A DNA stretch of 64,000 nt from assembly GCF_026625885.1 (NCBI RefSeq), contig NZ_CP113068.1, positions 1,364,001-1,428,000 on the forward strand, written 5' to 3'. The notes beneath the pieces are model-generated. The model was given only the letters and a program-made list of their open reading frames with translations. It had not been told where the DNA came from and searched no databases. The position numbers were made by a program, and so were the translations under genes. Positions within the stretch are counted from its first letter, which is position 1. Each line of letters begins with the position of its first letter. Of this stretch, positions 39,136 through 50,404 are shown piece after piece. This DNA comes from Roseateles sp. SL47. GTDB lineage: Bacteria > Pseudomonadota > Gammaproteobacteria > Burkholderiales > Burkholderiaceae_C.

Positions 39136-40179
39136 ATGGACGCCCCCGTCAAAAACGCCAACCCCGAAAAAGCCAAGGCCCTGCAGGCCGCTCTTGCCCA
39201 GATCGAAAAGCAGTTCGGCAAGGGCTCCATCATGCGCCTGGGTGAAGGCGAGAAGATTGAAGACATCCAGGTGGTCTCCACCGGTTCGCTGGGCCTGGAC
39301 ATCGCCCTGGGCGTTGGCGGCCTGCCGCGCGGCCGTGTGATTGAAATCTACGGCCCGGAATCCTCGGGCAAGACCACGCTCACACTGCAGGTCATCGCCC
39401 AGATGCAGAAGCTGCAGGGCGTGTGTGCCTTCATCGACGCCGAGCATGCGCTGGACGCTCAATATGCCCAGAAGCTCGGGGTGAACCTGCAAGAGCTGCT
39501 GATCAGCCAGCCCGACACCGGCGAACAAGCCCTGGAAATTGTGGACGCACTGGTGCGTTCCGGTTCGGTGGACCTGATCATCGTGGACTCGGTGGCCGCC
39601 CTGACACCCAAGGCCGAGCTGGAAGGCGAAATGGGTGATGCCCTGCCCGGCCTGCAGGCCCGTCTGATGAGCCAGGCCCTGCGCAAGCTCACCGCCACCA
39701 TCAAGAAAACCAACTGCACCGTTATCTTCATCAACCAGATCCGCATGAAGATCGGTGTGATGTTCGGCTCGCCTGAAACCACCACCGGTGGCAATGCGCT
39801 GAAGTTCTACGCTTCGGTGCGCCTGGACATCCGCCGTATTGGTTCCATCAAGAAGGGTGAAGAAGTCATCGGTTCCGAAACCAAGGTCAAGGTGGTGAAG
39901 AACAAGGTGGCGCCCCCGTTCAAGACGGCGGAATTCGACATCCTGTATGGCGAAGGGATCAGCCGCGAGGGTGAAATCATCGACATGGGTGTGGCCGCCA
40001 AGATCGTGGACAAGGCCGGTGCCTGGTACGCCTACAGTGGCGAGAAAATCGGCCAAGGCAAGGACAACGCCCGCGAATTCCTGCGTGAAAACGCGGACCT
40101 GGCTGTCGAGATTGAAAACAAGATCCGCGAATCGCTGGGCATCCCCCTGCTGGGTGCGGTGCCGGATTCGGCTGAGTAA
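39136..40179 (+). CDS. recA: Recombinase RecA
   Basis: 347 residues from ATG 39136 ([36 protein letters not shown]). Strand exchange and SOS co-protease. Walker [10 protein letters not shown] (73-81), Walker B-type [15 protein letters not shown], loop L1/L2 region with [34 protein letters not shown] box upstream, recX directly downstream. Confidence 0.98.
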   Translation: MDAPVKNANPEKAKALQAALAQIEKQFGKGSIMRLGEGEKIEDIQVVSTGSLGLDIALGVGGLPRGRVIEIYGPESSGKTTLTLQVIAQMQKLQGVCAFIDAEHALDAQYAQKLGVNLQELLISQPDTGEQALEIVDALVRSGSVDLIIVDSVAALTPKAELEGEMGDALPGLQARLMSQALRKLTATIKKTNCTVIFINQIRMKIGVMFGSPETTTGGNALKFYASVRLDIRRIGSIKKGEEVIGSETKVKVVKNKVAPPFKTAEFDILYGEGISREGEIIDMGVAAKIVDKAGAWYAYSGEKIGQGKDNAREFLRENADLAVEIENKIRESLGIPLLGAVPDSAE

Positions 40180-40188
40180 GGTCGTCCG

Positions 40189-41181
40189 ATGGCACGTCAG
40201 CCGCTCTCCCTGAGGGCGCGGGCGGTCACCCTGCTGGCCCAGCGAGACCACAGCGAACTGGAGCTGCGGCGCAAGCTGGGCCGCATTGCCAGAGAGGCTC
40301 GGCAGGCGGAACAGGCGCGCGAAGCCGCTCGCCATGCGGATGCTGACTGGGACGCAGGCGCGGACGCTTCTCGCGCCAGGCGCATGCAGGCCTTCGTCGT
40401 CGGCGAGGGTGGTGGTGATGACCACCGCGACGCCGAGGCGGATGCGGCCGACATCGAGCAGCAGGTGGAAGAGGTGCTGGTCTGGCTGCGCCAACAGTCC
40501 TATCTGGATGAATCCCGCTTTGTGGAATCCAGGCTGCATGCGCGGTCTTCGCGTTGGGGGCAGCGGCGCATCGAGCAGGAACTCGCCCAGCATGGGCTCA
40601 GCCTGGACGCTGATCAACGTGCCGCCCTGGCGGACACCGAACTGGGCCGTGCCTGCGAGCTGCTGCGTCGTAAATTTGCTGCGAGCCCGGCACGGTGGGT
40701 GTCTGGTTTGGTGGGGCGCGCCAGTGGTGCCACCACTGAGGCCGCCACTGACGCCATCACTGGCGCCAAGCTCGATACTGCTGATGGATCCGCCAGCGTA
40801 GACCGCAGGCATAGAGGCGGCCCGGATAGCGGGGGCTCGGAGAGCGACGACCGGCACAACGACAACCGGCACAACGACAACCGACACAGCGACGACCGGC
40901 ACAGAGACGACTCGAACAGCGACGACCTTGCGGACTCTCCGAACTCCGCCAATGCTGCCAAAAAAGCTCATGCCGCCAAAGCTGCCCTGGAAGCCCGCCA
41001 AATGCGCTTCCTGCTGGGGCGGGGCTTTCAGTCTGACCTGGCTCGCCGCGCGATCCGGGTCCACCGCGACCTCGGCGCTGCGGATTCTGCTGACGCCGCT
41101 GATTCCGCTGATTCCGCTGATTCCGCTGATGACCTTGGCGCCCTGGGCAAGCCCGGCGCCCATCCGGGCCGCCGCCGCTGA
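40189..41181 (+). CDS. recX: RecX-family regulator, enlarged by low-complexity insertions
   Basis: 330 residues, about twice the usual ~150-170. The RecX three-helix repeats are recognisable: LSLRARAVTLLAQRDHSELELRRKL (7-30), VEEVLVWLRQQSYLDESRFVESRLHARSSRWGQRRIEQELAQHGL (93-137) plus LGRACELLRRKF, and EARQMRFLLGRGFQSDLARRAI (268-289). Between them are an insertion at about 31-90 and a longer one at about 168-264 with tandem (D/N)RH-(N/S)D units, plus a C-terminal tail of D-S-A units. RecX caps and modulates RecA filaments; the position 9 bases after recA supports this. The insertions are encoded by short DNA repeats. Confidence 0.85.
   Translation: MARQPLSLRARAVTLLAQRDHSELELRRKLGRIAREARQAEQAREAARHADADWDAGADASRARRMQAFVVGEGGGDDHRDAEADAADIEQQVEEVLVWLRQQSYLDESRFVESRLHARSSRWGQRRIEQELAQHGLSLDADQRAALADTELGRACELLRRKFAASPARWVSGLVGRASGATTEAATDAITGAKLDTADGSASVDRRHRGGPDSGGSESDDRHNDNRHNDNRHSDDRHRDDSNSDDLADSPNSANAAKKAHAAKAALEARQMRFLLGRGFQSDLARRAIRVHRDLGAADSADAADSADSADSADDLGALGKPGAHPGRRR
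40850..40925 (+). repeat. Tandem repeats inside recX (HNDN-type units)
   Basis: Degenerate 15-bp units of the kind CGGCACAACGACAAC follow one another about five times with few changes (40853-40925), encoding DRHND/NRHSD-type pentapeptides. Confidence 0.75.
41085..41133 (+). repeat. Tandem 9-bp repeats near the recX 3' end
   Basis: GATTCCGCT-type units (GATTCTGCT, GACGCCGCT, GATTCCGCT three times) encode the D-S-A/D-A-A triplets of the RecX tail. In-frame gain or loss of units would keep the frame. Confidence 0.75.
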
Positions 41182-41641
41182 TTCGTGGCGCCCCTTCAGG
41201 TCAAACGATCCGCTAGGCGCCCACATGGACCGAAATGGGGCAGGAAACAAGTCCCTAAATCCAGCATCCCTGGGCGCGTGTCATCCCCGTGAAAGCCTTG
41301 ATGCTATGCAGCATGCTACATTGGCGGCTTCGCAAGCTGCCCGCTCGCCTTTGGCCGCGGGCCTGTTTTTGCGTGTTTGCATCGGGTCTATGTCTTCCAT
41401 CGCCTCCTCCGCACGCCACTGGCTGGGTCGTCGCATTGCCGACGGTTTTGTCTATTGGCCAGCCGGCTCCACTGGATCCGCTGGGTCCGCCTGCGCGGCG
41501 GACCATCGTCAGGAACAGGACCCCGCGCCTATGGCCATGAACATCGCCGTGTCCATGCAAACTCAACACCCGAGCCAGTGTCACGGTGGCGCCGTGGCCT
41601 CGGCTTTCTCATCCTGATCATTCATCAAGCGAGACGTCCCT
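41182..41641. other. Intergenic region recX / sucC
   Basis: 460 bases, expected to contain the sucCD promoter. Several short open frames on both strands show no recognisable protein. Nothing else was identified. Confidence 0.4.
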
Positions 41642-42802
<1,161 letters not shown>

Positions 42803-42829
42803 GCCGCAGACCCAGCCAAGGAATACGAC

Positions 42830-43723
<894 letters not shown>

Positions 43724-43751
43724 GCAACAGGAAAAACCTGTCGACGTCTCT

Positions 43752-43844
43752 GATGCGTAATTCCACGCATCGGAGGCCCGGGGGGGTGGCGCGGACAATG
43801 CGCTAGCTTCCGCCGACAAACCAGGAGGGGCCGCGAGGCCCCTC
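43752..43844 (+). terminator. Two hairpins downstream of sucD
   Basis: GATGCGT-AATTCC-ACGCATC (43752-43771) and GAGGGGCC-GCGA-GGCCCCTC (43825-43844). The second is followed by a weak T-rich stretch (TTGCCGTTT). Likely end of the sucCD transcript; no strong T-run. Confidence 0.6.
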
Positions 43845-43914
43845 TTGCCGTTTGATCCCCCAACCGCTTTACACTGGGTGCCCGCCTTGCGACGCGCCCA
43901 GCAGGTCTTTGCAC

Positions 43915-44646
43915 ATGGACATGCTTCTCCACGCCCCGTTCTGGCTGGCGGTTCTCCAGATCATCGCGATCGACATCCTGCTGGGTGGCGACAATGCCGT
44001 GGTCATCGCCCTTGCCTGCCGCAAGCTGCCGCCCAAGCTCCGCACCCAGGGCATCCTGTGGGGCACCGCAGGCGCCATCATCTTGCGTGTGGTGCTGATC
44101 TTCTTTGCGCTGCAACTGCTGCAATTGCCCTTCCTGAAATTGGTGGGCGGCCTGCTGCTGTTCTGGATCGGCGTCAAGCTGCTCCTGCCGGAAGAAGACG
44201 ACGACCACGCCAACATCCAGGCCAGCGACAAGCTCTGGGCGGCCGTCAAGACCGTCATCGTGGCTGACTTCGTCATGTCGCTGGACAACGTCATCGCCAT
44301 CGCCGGTGCCGCCGAGGGTGCGGGCCACGGCCATCAACTGACCCTGGTGATCTTCGGCCTGGTGGTGTCCATTCCCATCATCGTCTGGGGCAGCCAACTG
44401 GTCATCAAACTGATGGATCGATACCCCGCCGTGATCACCCTGGGCGCCATGTTGCTGGGATGGATTGCGGGTACCATGCTGGTGACCGACCCGGCCCTGG
44501 GGGGCTGGGTCCCCAATCAGCCTGGCAGCAAGCCGGGCACGACGGTGGTGGTGCCCTGGCTGCAGTATGGGTCCGGGGTTGCGGGCGCCCTGCTGGTGCT
44601 GGGCCTTGGCAAGTTGCTGGCCAATCGCCGCCCGTACGAAGCCTGA
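43915..44646 (+). CDS. TerC-family integral membrane protein (YjbE-like)
   Basis: 243 residues from ATG 43915. Seven or so membrane segments with the two TerC family acidic motifs: IDILLGGDNAVVIALACRKLP and VADFVMSLDNVIAIAGAA, plus a cytosolic EEDDDH loop. TerC proteins are proposed to export metal ions such as Mn, often serving exported metalloproteins. No riboswitch is seen here, unlike the paralogue at 58208. Confidence 0.88.
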   Translation: MDMLLHAPFWLAVLQIIAIDILLGGDNAVVIALACRKLPPKLRTQGILWGTAGAIILRVVLIFFALQLLQLPFLKLVGGLLLFWIGVKLLLPEEDDDHANIQASDKLWAAVKTVIVADFVMSLDNVIAIAGAAEGAGHGHQLTLVIFGLVVSIPIIVWGSQLVIKLMDRYPAVITLGAMLLGWIAGTMLVTDPALGGWVPNQPGSKPGTTVVVPWLQYGSGVAGALLVLGLGKLLANRRPYEA

Positions 44647-44664
44647 CGAAAGTACCGCCATGCC

Positions 44665-45792
44665 ATGACCGCCGCCAGCTTCTTCAAGCGACTGCTGGGG
44701 CGGTCCCTCCCGCCTCCCGGGCCGGAGGACCTTCCCAGCGTGCTGCAGAGCACCCAACCCATGCCCCGATGGGCGGGTTCGCGGCTGGACAACTATGAGC
44801 TGGGCCAGGAAATCGGCCGCGGCGCCATGGCCAAGGTGCATCAGGCGGTGGACCGCCGTAGCGGCGGGCCGGTGGCCATCAAGCGCCTGTCCCTCCAGCG
44901 CGAATTCGCGCCGGAAGACCTGCTGGATGTGCGTGAGCGCTTCATCCGCGAAGCCAGCGCCGCCTTGCATCTCGAACATCCCGACATCCTGCGGGTGCTG
45001 GACGCTGGCGAAAGCGACGGCGACACCTGGATTGCCATGGAGTTGGTGGTCGGCCACGACCTGAGCCACCATACGCGTGCATCACAGCGGCTTCCGCTCC
45101 GGGAGGTGCTTCTGCTGGTGGCCCGCCTGGCGCGGGCCCTGCACTATGCCCACAGCCACGGCGTGGTGCACCGCGACATCAAACCCGCCAACGTCATGCT
45201 GGACCGGCCCACCGGCAGCGTGAAGATCATGGACTTTGGCATTGCCCGGGTCGCGGACGGCAGCCGCACCCGCACCGGGCTGGTTTTGGGTACTCCTTCC
45301 TATATGTCCCCGGAACAGTTGGCTGGCCTGAAGGTGGATGGGCGCAGTGACCTGTATTCTTTAGGCGTCATGTTGTTTCAGCTTTTGACCGGGCATTTGC
45401 CCCATCAGTCGGAGTCCATGGCCGCTTTGATGCATCAGATCGCGAACCAGCCACCGCCGGACGTGCGGCAGTTCCGCCCGGAGTTGCCGGAATCGCTCGC
45501 GATGGTGCAGGCCCTGGCGCTCGAAAAGCGCCCGGAATTGCGCTATCAGACCGGCGAGCAACTGGCGCAGGACCTGGAGGCCGTCCTGGCTGAACTCCCG
45601 GTGGCGCTGGCCAATAGCACCGGCAATGCAGCCGCATCGCCCGGAAGTGGGAACGCCAAACGCACCACTGAAGGCACTCCCACCACAACCCCCCCGACAG
45701 CGGGGCGGGCTTTCGAGGAAACTTTACGCCTCCGCAGTGGCGCGGCGGTGCACAATCATCCTCCCCCAGACGATCCCGCCAGCAAGACATGA
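44665..45792 (+). CDS. Serine/threonine protein kinase (Hanks type)
   Basis: 375 residues, soluble. Kinase domain at about 43-310: G-loop IGRGAMAKV, K73 in PVAIKRL, VVHRDIKPANVML with catalytic D171, DFG 190-192, TPSYMSPEQL, GRSDLYSLGVMLFQLLTG. The C-terminal ~65 residues are Pro/Thr-rich and could be phosphorylated. No membrane segment. The stop overlaps the PP2C start (ATGA), and an FHA protein follows, giving a kinase-phosphatase-reader set. Confidence 0.93.
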   Translation: MTAASFFKRLLGRSLPPPGPEDLPSVLQSTQPMPRWAGSRLDNYELGQEIGRGAMAKVHQAVDRRSGGPVAIKRLSLQREFAPEDLLDVRERFIREASAALHLEHPDILRVLDAGESDGDTWIAMELVVGHDLSHHTRASQRLPLREVLLLVARLARALHYAHSHGVVHRDIKPANVMLDRPTGSVKIMDFGIARVADGSRTRTGLVLGTPSYMSPEQLAGLKVDGRSDLYSLGVMLFQLLTGHLPHQSESMAALMHQIANQPPPDVRQFRPELPESLAMVQALALEKRPELRYQTGEQLAQDLEAVLAELPVALANSTGNAAASPGSGNAKRTTEGTPTTTPPTAGRAFEETLRLRSGAAVHNHPPPDDPASKT

Positions 45793-46583
45793 CCCTGGAG
45801 TTCTTCAGCGCCACCGACACCGGCCGCGTGCGCGACAACAATGAAGACTCGATCGCCCTGGACCCCGGCGTCGGCTTGGCAGTGTTGGCGGACGGCATGG
45901 GCGGCTACAACGCCGGGGAGGTGGCCAGCCAGATGCTGACGTCCTTCATCAAGGCCGAACTGGGCCGCTGGCTGGCGGAAGCCGGCCAGCTCGCGTCGGA
46001 CGCGGATGTGCGCCGCGCGATGGACATTTGCGTGGACAACGCCAACCGGGCCATTTTCAACGCGGCGAACACCAACCCGCGCTATGCCGGCATGGGGACC
46101 ACACTGGTGGTGGCGGTATTCCGGGAGCAAAGTGTGCTGCTGGGCCATGTGGGTGACTCCCGGGCTTACCGGCTTCGGGACGGCCAACTGGTCCAGATGA
46201 CCAGAGACCATTCGTTACTGCAAGAGCAGATCGATGCTGGTCTGCTTACGCCTGAGGAAGCGGTGTTTTCCAGCAACAAGAATCTGGTGACACGGGCTGT
46301 GGGGGTGGAAGACACCGTCATGCTGGAAATCCACCAACATGAACTGCAACCCGGCGACGAGATTCTGCTGTGCAGTGACGGCCTGTCTGATATGGTGGAT
46401 GACGCCTCCGTGGCGCAAATTCTGCAAAGTCACTCGGACCTTCCTGAAGCAGCGCAGGCGCTGGTAGACGCCGCCAATGACATGGGCGGCAAGGATAATA
46501 TTGCGATCGTTCTGGTTCGCGCGGAAAGTCGTACCAAGCCGTGGGCGTGGTGGCCCTTCAGTCGTAACCACGGGCGTCGCTGA
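45789..46583 (+). CDS. PP2C-type protein serine/threonine phosphatase
   Basis: 264 residues. PPM-family metal-dependent phosphatase; motifs RVRDNNEDS, VLADGMGGYNAGEVAS (D35), GTTLVVAVF, GHVGDSRAYRLRDG, RDHSLLQEQ, CSDGLSDMVDD and GKDNIAIVLV carry the metal-binding aspartates. Probably removes phosphates placed by the kinase upstream, with which it overlaps by four bases. Confidence 0.94.
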   Translation: MTLEFFSATDTGRVRDNNEDSIALDPGVGLAVLADGMGGYNAGEVASQMLTSFIKAELGRWLAEAGQLASDADVRRAMDICVDNANRAIFNAANTNPRYAGMGTTLVVAVFREQSVLLGHVGDSRAYRLRDGQLVQMTRDHSLLQEQIDAGLLTPEEAVFSSNKNLVTRAVGVEDTVMLEIHQHELQPGDEILLCSDGLSDMVDDASVAQILQSHSDLPEAAQALVDAANDMGGKDNIAIVLVRAESRTKPWAWWPFSRNHGRR

Positions 46584-46622
46584 GCGCGCCATCACAACTA
46601 TAGACAGGACACGAGGTCAAAG

Positions 46623-47285
46623 ATGGGCAAACTGGTGGTTTCGCTCGACGGTGTGGTGATCAAAGAGGTGCAGGTCACCAAAGACAAGACCACACTGGGT
46701 CGGCGCCCCTACAACGACATCGTGATCGACAATCTTGCCGTCAGTGGCGAGCATGCCGTGATGCAGATGGTGGGTTCGGACGTCTTCATTGAAGACCTGA
46801 ACTCCACCAACGGCACCTACATCAATGGCAAAGCCGTCAAGAAACAGCTGCTGTCGCACGGTGACGTCATCGAAGTGGGCAAGTACAAGATCAAGTATCT
46901 GGTCGAAGACAACGCCGACTACGAAAAGACCATGATCCTGCGGCCTGGCCAGACGGCGCCCAGCAGCGGTTTTGGCCTGCCTTCGTCATTCGGTGGCCTC
47001 AGTGGTGCCCCAGCCGCCACGGCGGCGCCGGCGGCCATCAAAGTGCTGAACGGCCCGGCCGCTGGCCGTGAGGTGGCGCTGTCCAAGGTGGTGACCACCG
47101 TGGGCAAACCGGGCGTGCAAGTGGCGTCCATCACCAAACGTCCCAGCGGCTATGTGTTCGCGCACGTGGAAGGTGCTTCCCGTCCGGTGGTGAATGGCTC
47201 GCCGCTGGCGGCCGAGTCGGTCCCGCTCAAGAACGGTGACGTCATCGAGCTGGCTGGCACCCAAATGCAGTTCATGCAGGGTTGA
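46623..47285 (+). CDS. FHA-domain protein with a likely phospho-switch
   Basis: 220 residues. N-terminal FHA domain with the phosphothreonine-binding residues: GR at 26-27, S41 and H44 (VSGEHAVM), and LNSTNGTYING (59-69). After it, YEKTMILRPGQT contains T103, a plausible kinase target whose phosphorylation could make the FHA domain bind its own tail. The C-terminal ~85 residues resemble a second, degenerate FHA fold (REVALSKVVTTVGKPG...VNGSPLAAESVPLKNGDVIELAGTQMQF). Member of the kinase/phosphatase cluster. Confidence 0.88.
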   Translation: MGKLVVSLDGVVIKEVQVTKDKTTLGRRPYNDIVIDNLAVSGEHAVMQMVGSDVFIEDLNSTNGTYINGKAVKKQLLSHGDVIEVGKYKIKYLVEDNADYEKTMILRPGQTAPSSGFGLPSSFGGLSGAPAATAAPAAIKVLNGPAAGREVALSKVVTTVGKPGVQVASITKRPSGYVFAHVEGASRPVVNGSPLAAESVPLKNGDVIELAGTQMQFMQG

Positions 47286-47508
47286 TGCAGGTCCGCTGCG
47301 GCGGGCTGTGGTTCATTTGACCAGCTCTCCGTGGGCCGCTTGAAGCCGTAGATAACGCTGTCGGTGGCATGCCGGACGCTGTAGGGCAATTGCCTACACG
47401 TGGAGGTTTTCACGGCATTGCCTTGGGCAGTCGTAACCTGAGGCAAAAAGACGGGGATTGCCCAAATCAGCGCTTAGCAAGCGGGATGGGTGGCCCTACA
47501 GTGGCCGC

Positions 47509-48291
47509 ATGAAGATTCGCGTGCTCGGGTGCGCCGGTGCCATGGCGGCCGGCCACAAAACCACTTCTTTCCTGCTGGACGACGATGTGCTCATCGACGC
47601 CGGCAGTGGCGTGGGCGAGCTGTCCGCGGAGGCCATGGCGAAGGTCAACCACATCTTCGTCAGCCATTCCCACCTGGACCATGTGCTGTCCATTGGGTTG
47701 CTGGCCGACACCGTGCAGCGGCGCCGCGCGCAGCTAGGCCTGCCGGCGGTGCAGGTGCATGCCCTGGCGGCCACGCTGGAGGCGCTGAAGGCGCACATCT
47801 TCAACGGCGTCATCTGGCCGGATTTCACCCGGTTGCCCAGCCCGGAACGTCCGGCCTTGAGTTTCCACCCGTTTGCCGTTGGCGACCGTCTGGACATCGG
47901 TGGCGGGCGTGAGATCGAAGTCCTGACGGCTGCCCATACGGTACCGGCGGTGGGGTTTGCGGTGAATCCTGGGTCCGGCGCCCATTGGGTGTTCACCGGG
48001 GATACAGGGCCGAACCCGGCGCTCTGGGAACGCCTGGCGGAGTTGAAGCTGTCGGACCTGGTGATCGAATGCGCATTTGCCAACGATGAATGTGAGCTGG
48101 CCGAAATCAGTCAGCACCATTGCCCGTGCACGCTGGGGGAGGAGCTGAAAAAGCTGACGACCCCGATGCGGGTGCACATCACCCACATCAAGCCCGGCGA
48201 GCGGGCGGCCGTGATGGCCGCCGTGGGAGCCTTGCAGACTGACCATCGCGTGACGGCGTTGGAGCATTTTCAGGAATTTGAGTTGAAGTAA
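47509..48291 (+). CDS. MBL-fold hydrolase, class II cyclic-nucleotide phosphodiesterase-like
   Basis: 260 residues from ATG 47509. Metallo-beta-lactamase fold: H53-S-H55-L-D57-H58 in [17 protein letters not shown], further ligands in [17 protein letters not shown] and HITHIKPGE. The HSHLDH pattern and [18 protein letters not shown] fit the cAMP phosphodiesterase class II group. Activity on cyclic nucleotides is family-based inference. Stands alone between the FHA gene and pilins. Confidence 0.82.
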   Translation: MKIRVLGCAGAMAAGHKTTSFLLDDDVLIDAGSGVGELSAEAMAKVNHIFVSHSHLDHVLSIGLLADTVQRRRAQLGLPAVQVHALAATLEALKAHIFNGVIWPDFTRLPSPERPALSFHPFAVGDRLDIGGGREIEVLTAAHTVPAVGFAVNPGSGAHWVFTGDTGPNPALWERLAELKLSDLVIECAFANDECELAEISQHHCPCTLGEELKKLTTPMRVHITHIKPGERAAVMAAVGALQTDHRVTALEHFQEFELK

Positions 48292-48508
48292 CGCCTGCTG
48301 CGTAACGGCCCGGCGGTGGCGGGGTTGGCGACGCTTTACGCCAGGTCTTGAGGAAAATGACCAACTGCGGCAGCACGTTGTAGCGCAATTTGTCACATTC
48401 TTGTCTGTGCCTGCGTGCGCGCCCTGGGAAAGGCATCGGGAGAGGCTCCGCGTCAAGGCTGGCATGACCCCTGCAACTGTCGGGATATTGCCACGCTCAG
48501 CCTGCATC

Positions 48509-48961
48509 ATGTCCCGTTCCCAACATGGCTTCACCCTTCTCGAATTGATGATCGTGGTGGCCGTTGTCGGCATCCTCGCCGCCATCGCACTTCCTTCCTA
48601 TTCCGACTACGCCAAGAAGGCCAGGGTCACGGAGGTCATGTTGGCCTTGACCCCACCGAAGGCTCAGGTGCTCGAGTACGTCAATACGGCGGCGCGCTTT
48701 CCCACCCCGGAGCAACTCAACCTCAGCTCGCAGTCGAGCGCGTATGTGGAGCGGGTGGTCTACAGCAAGACCAGCGATACCGAGGTCACGATCACGGCGT
48801 CGATCCGGTCCGGATCCATCGGTCCGGAACTGGACGGCACGCAACTGGTGCTCACGGGCCAACCCGGTGAGGCGGGCCTGAGCAATGCGTCCGTGGTCTG
48901 GAAATGCGCCGGGTCCGTTCCTGACAAATTCCTCACAGTGGCCTGCCGTTCCACAAGTTGA
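48509..48961 (+). CDS. Type IV pilin-like protein (diverged)
   Basis: 150 residues from ATG 48509. Class III signal [42 protein letters not shown]: prepilin peptidase would cut before F8 and E12 (fifth residue of the mature protein) is conserved. Two cysteines near the end (WKCAG, VACRSTS) make the usual disulfide loop. It shares the layout of the two following pilins but is clearly more diverged. No sigma54 box found upstream. Confidence 0.9.
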   Translation: MSRSQHGFTLLELMIVVAVVGILAAIALPSYSDYAKKARVTEVMLALTPPKAQVLEYVNTAARFPTPEQLNLSSQSSAYVERVVYSKTSDTEVTITASIRSGSIGPELDGTQLVLTGQPGEAGLSNASVVWKCAGSVPDKFLTVACRSTS

Positions 48962-49163
48962 GTGGGGCCACCCGCTCAAGGGCTGCGGAGACAGGTCCAC
49001 AAGGAGCTAAATTGTTCGAAATGAGATCGCTAGCTTTGACACTTTCTGTCAAATAAAGGTCGTCGAACGAACATTGTTATCAGCGTGACAGGAATCGTCA
49101 CTTGGAATTGGGCGGAAATCGCCATTCTGTGCGCTATCGCACGCAGGGCCATGCAAGTCCTGC

Positions 49164-49179
49164 TGGCACGAGCTCTGCG
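49164..49179 (+). promoter_or_regulatory. Sigma54-type promoter of pilin gene A1
   Basis: TGGCACGAGCTCTGCG: GG and GC are 10 bases apart as in -24/-12 promoters. It lies 48 bases before ATG 49227. Pilin genes of this class are normally driven by RpoN with PilR. An identical core precedes the next pilin. Confidence 0.85.
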
Positions 49180-49226
49180 GATAAGGAAGGGTCATTCGAC
49201 CCCTCCCTTCCTCTCCTGGAGTTCAT

Positions 49227-49691
49227 ATGAAGCGCACTGTCCAAAAAGGTTTCACCCTCATCGAACTGATGATCGTTGTGGCGATCATCGGCATCCTGGC
49301 TGCTGTGGCCCTGCCGGCTTATTCTGACTACATGAAGAAGTCGAAGGTCAGCGAACTGGTGCTGGCCCTGTCGGCCTACAAACAGCCGATCCAAGAATTC
49401 ACCACGACGCAAAACCGCCTTCCGAGCACCACCGAACTGGACGTCAAGGCACCGACGGGCGGCTACGTCAAGTCTCTGGCTTACACCCCCTCCAGCACCA
49501 GCGCAATCACGGCTGCTGGCACCACCGCCACGATGACTGCCACTGCGCAAAACATCGGAACCGGTGTGGATGACAAGACGCTGACCCTTGTCGGCGCAGT
49601 GAACTACGAAACCATGGCCCTGGTGTGGACCTGCGGAACCAGCGCAACCATCGAGAACAAGTACCTGAGCGCCGCCTGCAAGCATAGCTAA
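49227..49691 (+). CDS. pilA: Type IV major pilin, tandem copy A1
   Basis: 154 residues. [44 protein letters not shown] is a classical type IVa prepilin start (cut after G8, mature F1, E5). Disulfide-loop cysteines are in WTCGTS and SAACKHS. Nearly identical to the next gene (a few substitutions, such as SL/DL, TT/AK). Own sigma54 promoter and own terminator. Confidence 0.95.
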   Translation: MKRTVQKGFTLIELMIVVAIIGILAAVALPAYSDYMKKSKVSELVLALSAYKQPIQEFTTTQNRLPSTTELDVKAPTGGYVKSLAYTPSSTSAITAAGTTATMTATAQNIGTGVDDKTLTLVGAVNYETMALVWTCGTSATIENKYLSAACKHS

Positions 49692-49711
49692 ACCCTTCGA
49701 CATTCGGATAC

Positions 49712-49738
49712 AAGTGGGCCCTTTTTGGGCCCACTTTT
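49712..49738 (+). terminator. Terminator between the tandem pilins
   Basis: AAGTGGGCCC (49712-49721) pairs with GGGCCCACTT (49727-49736), loop TTTTT, then TTTTCATTTTT. It separates the two pilin units. Confidence 0.92.
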
Positions 49739-49836
49739 CATTTTTGGTCCACCTGCAGCTGACGTGAAACGTCACATCAGGGAGCCTGGGGGGCTTATTT
49801 TCGTGATTCAGTTCACGTTTTTGAGCCCAAGAGGTG

Positions 49837-49852
49837 TGGCACGAGCTCTGCA
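49837..49852 (+). promoter_or_regulatory. Sigma54-type promoter of pilin gene A2
   Basis: TGGCACGAGCTCTGCA, the same 15-base core as upstream of copy A1, 43 bases before ATG 49896. Confidence 0.86.
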
Positions 49853-49895
49853 ATGAGAAAAGCGTCTCACCTCTCACCTTGCTTAAGGAACTTTT

Positions 49896-50360
49896 ATGAA
49901 GCGCACTATGCAAAAGGGTTTCACCCTGATCGAACTGATGATCGTCGTGGCGATCATCGGCATCCTGGCCGCAGTGGCCCTGCCGGCCTACTCCGACTAC
50001 ATGAAGAAGTCGAAGGTCAGCGAGTTGGTGCTGGCCCTGTCGGCCTACAAGCAGCCGATCCAGGAATTCACGACCACACAGAACCGCCTGCCGACTACTG
50101 ATGAACTGGATGTCAAGGCTCCGACCGGTGGTTACGTCAAGGACCTCTCCTACACCCCGTCCAGCACCAGCGCAATCACGGCCGCAGGCACCACCGCAAA
50201 GATGACTGCCACTGCGCAAAACGTCGGAACTGGTGTGGATGACAAGACGCTGACCCTGGTCGGCGCGGTGAACTACGAAACCATGGCCCTGGTGTGGACC
50301 TGTGGCACCGACGCTACCATCGAGAATAAGTACCTCAGCGCTGCCTGCAAGCACAGCTGA
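49896..50360 (+). CDS. pilA: Type IV major pilin, tandem copy A2
   Basis: 154 residues, same length as copy A1 and about 95% identical by eye. [22 protein letters not shown] prepilin start, cysteines in WTCGTD and SAACKHS. The differences are scattered, mostly silent at DNA level, so the duplication is not brand new or has been evened out by gene conversion. Followed by a terminator. Confidence 0.95.
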   Translation: MKRTMQKGFTLIELMIVVAIIGILAAVALPAYSDYMKKSKVSELVLALSAYKQPIQEFTTTQNRLPTTDELDVKAPTGGYVKDLSYTPSSTSAITAAGTTAKMTATAQNVGTGVDDKTLTLVGAVNYETMALVWTCGTDATIENKYLSAACKHS

Positions 50361-50377
50361 TCACTGATCGTCTGAAG

Positions 50378-50404
50378 AAAGGGGAGCGTTATGCTCCCCT
50401 TTTT
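50378..50404 (+). terminator. Terminator after pilin copy A2
   Basis: AAAGGGGAGC (50378-50387) pairs with GCTCCCCTTT (50393-50402), loop GTTAT, followed by a T-run to 50404. The ATG at 50391 of the next open frame lies within this hairpin. Confidence 0.9.

Noticed and set aside
40850..41133. Repeats in recX considered as a CRISPR array
   Set aside because: Units are 9-15 bp, directly adjoining and in frame, with no spacers.
39046..41250. 734-codon minus-strand frame across recA-recX
   Set aside because: Antisense to two well-supported genes, no known domains, composition of a shadow frame.
41182..41641. Short open frames between recX and sucC
   Set aside because: No similarity to known proteins, no good ribosome site, both strands open because of base composition.
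43724..43914. Second yybP-ykoY riboswitch upstream of the first TerC-family gene
   Set aside because: The GGGGAGTA core is absent; only simple hairpins are present.
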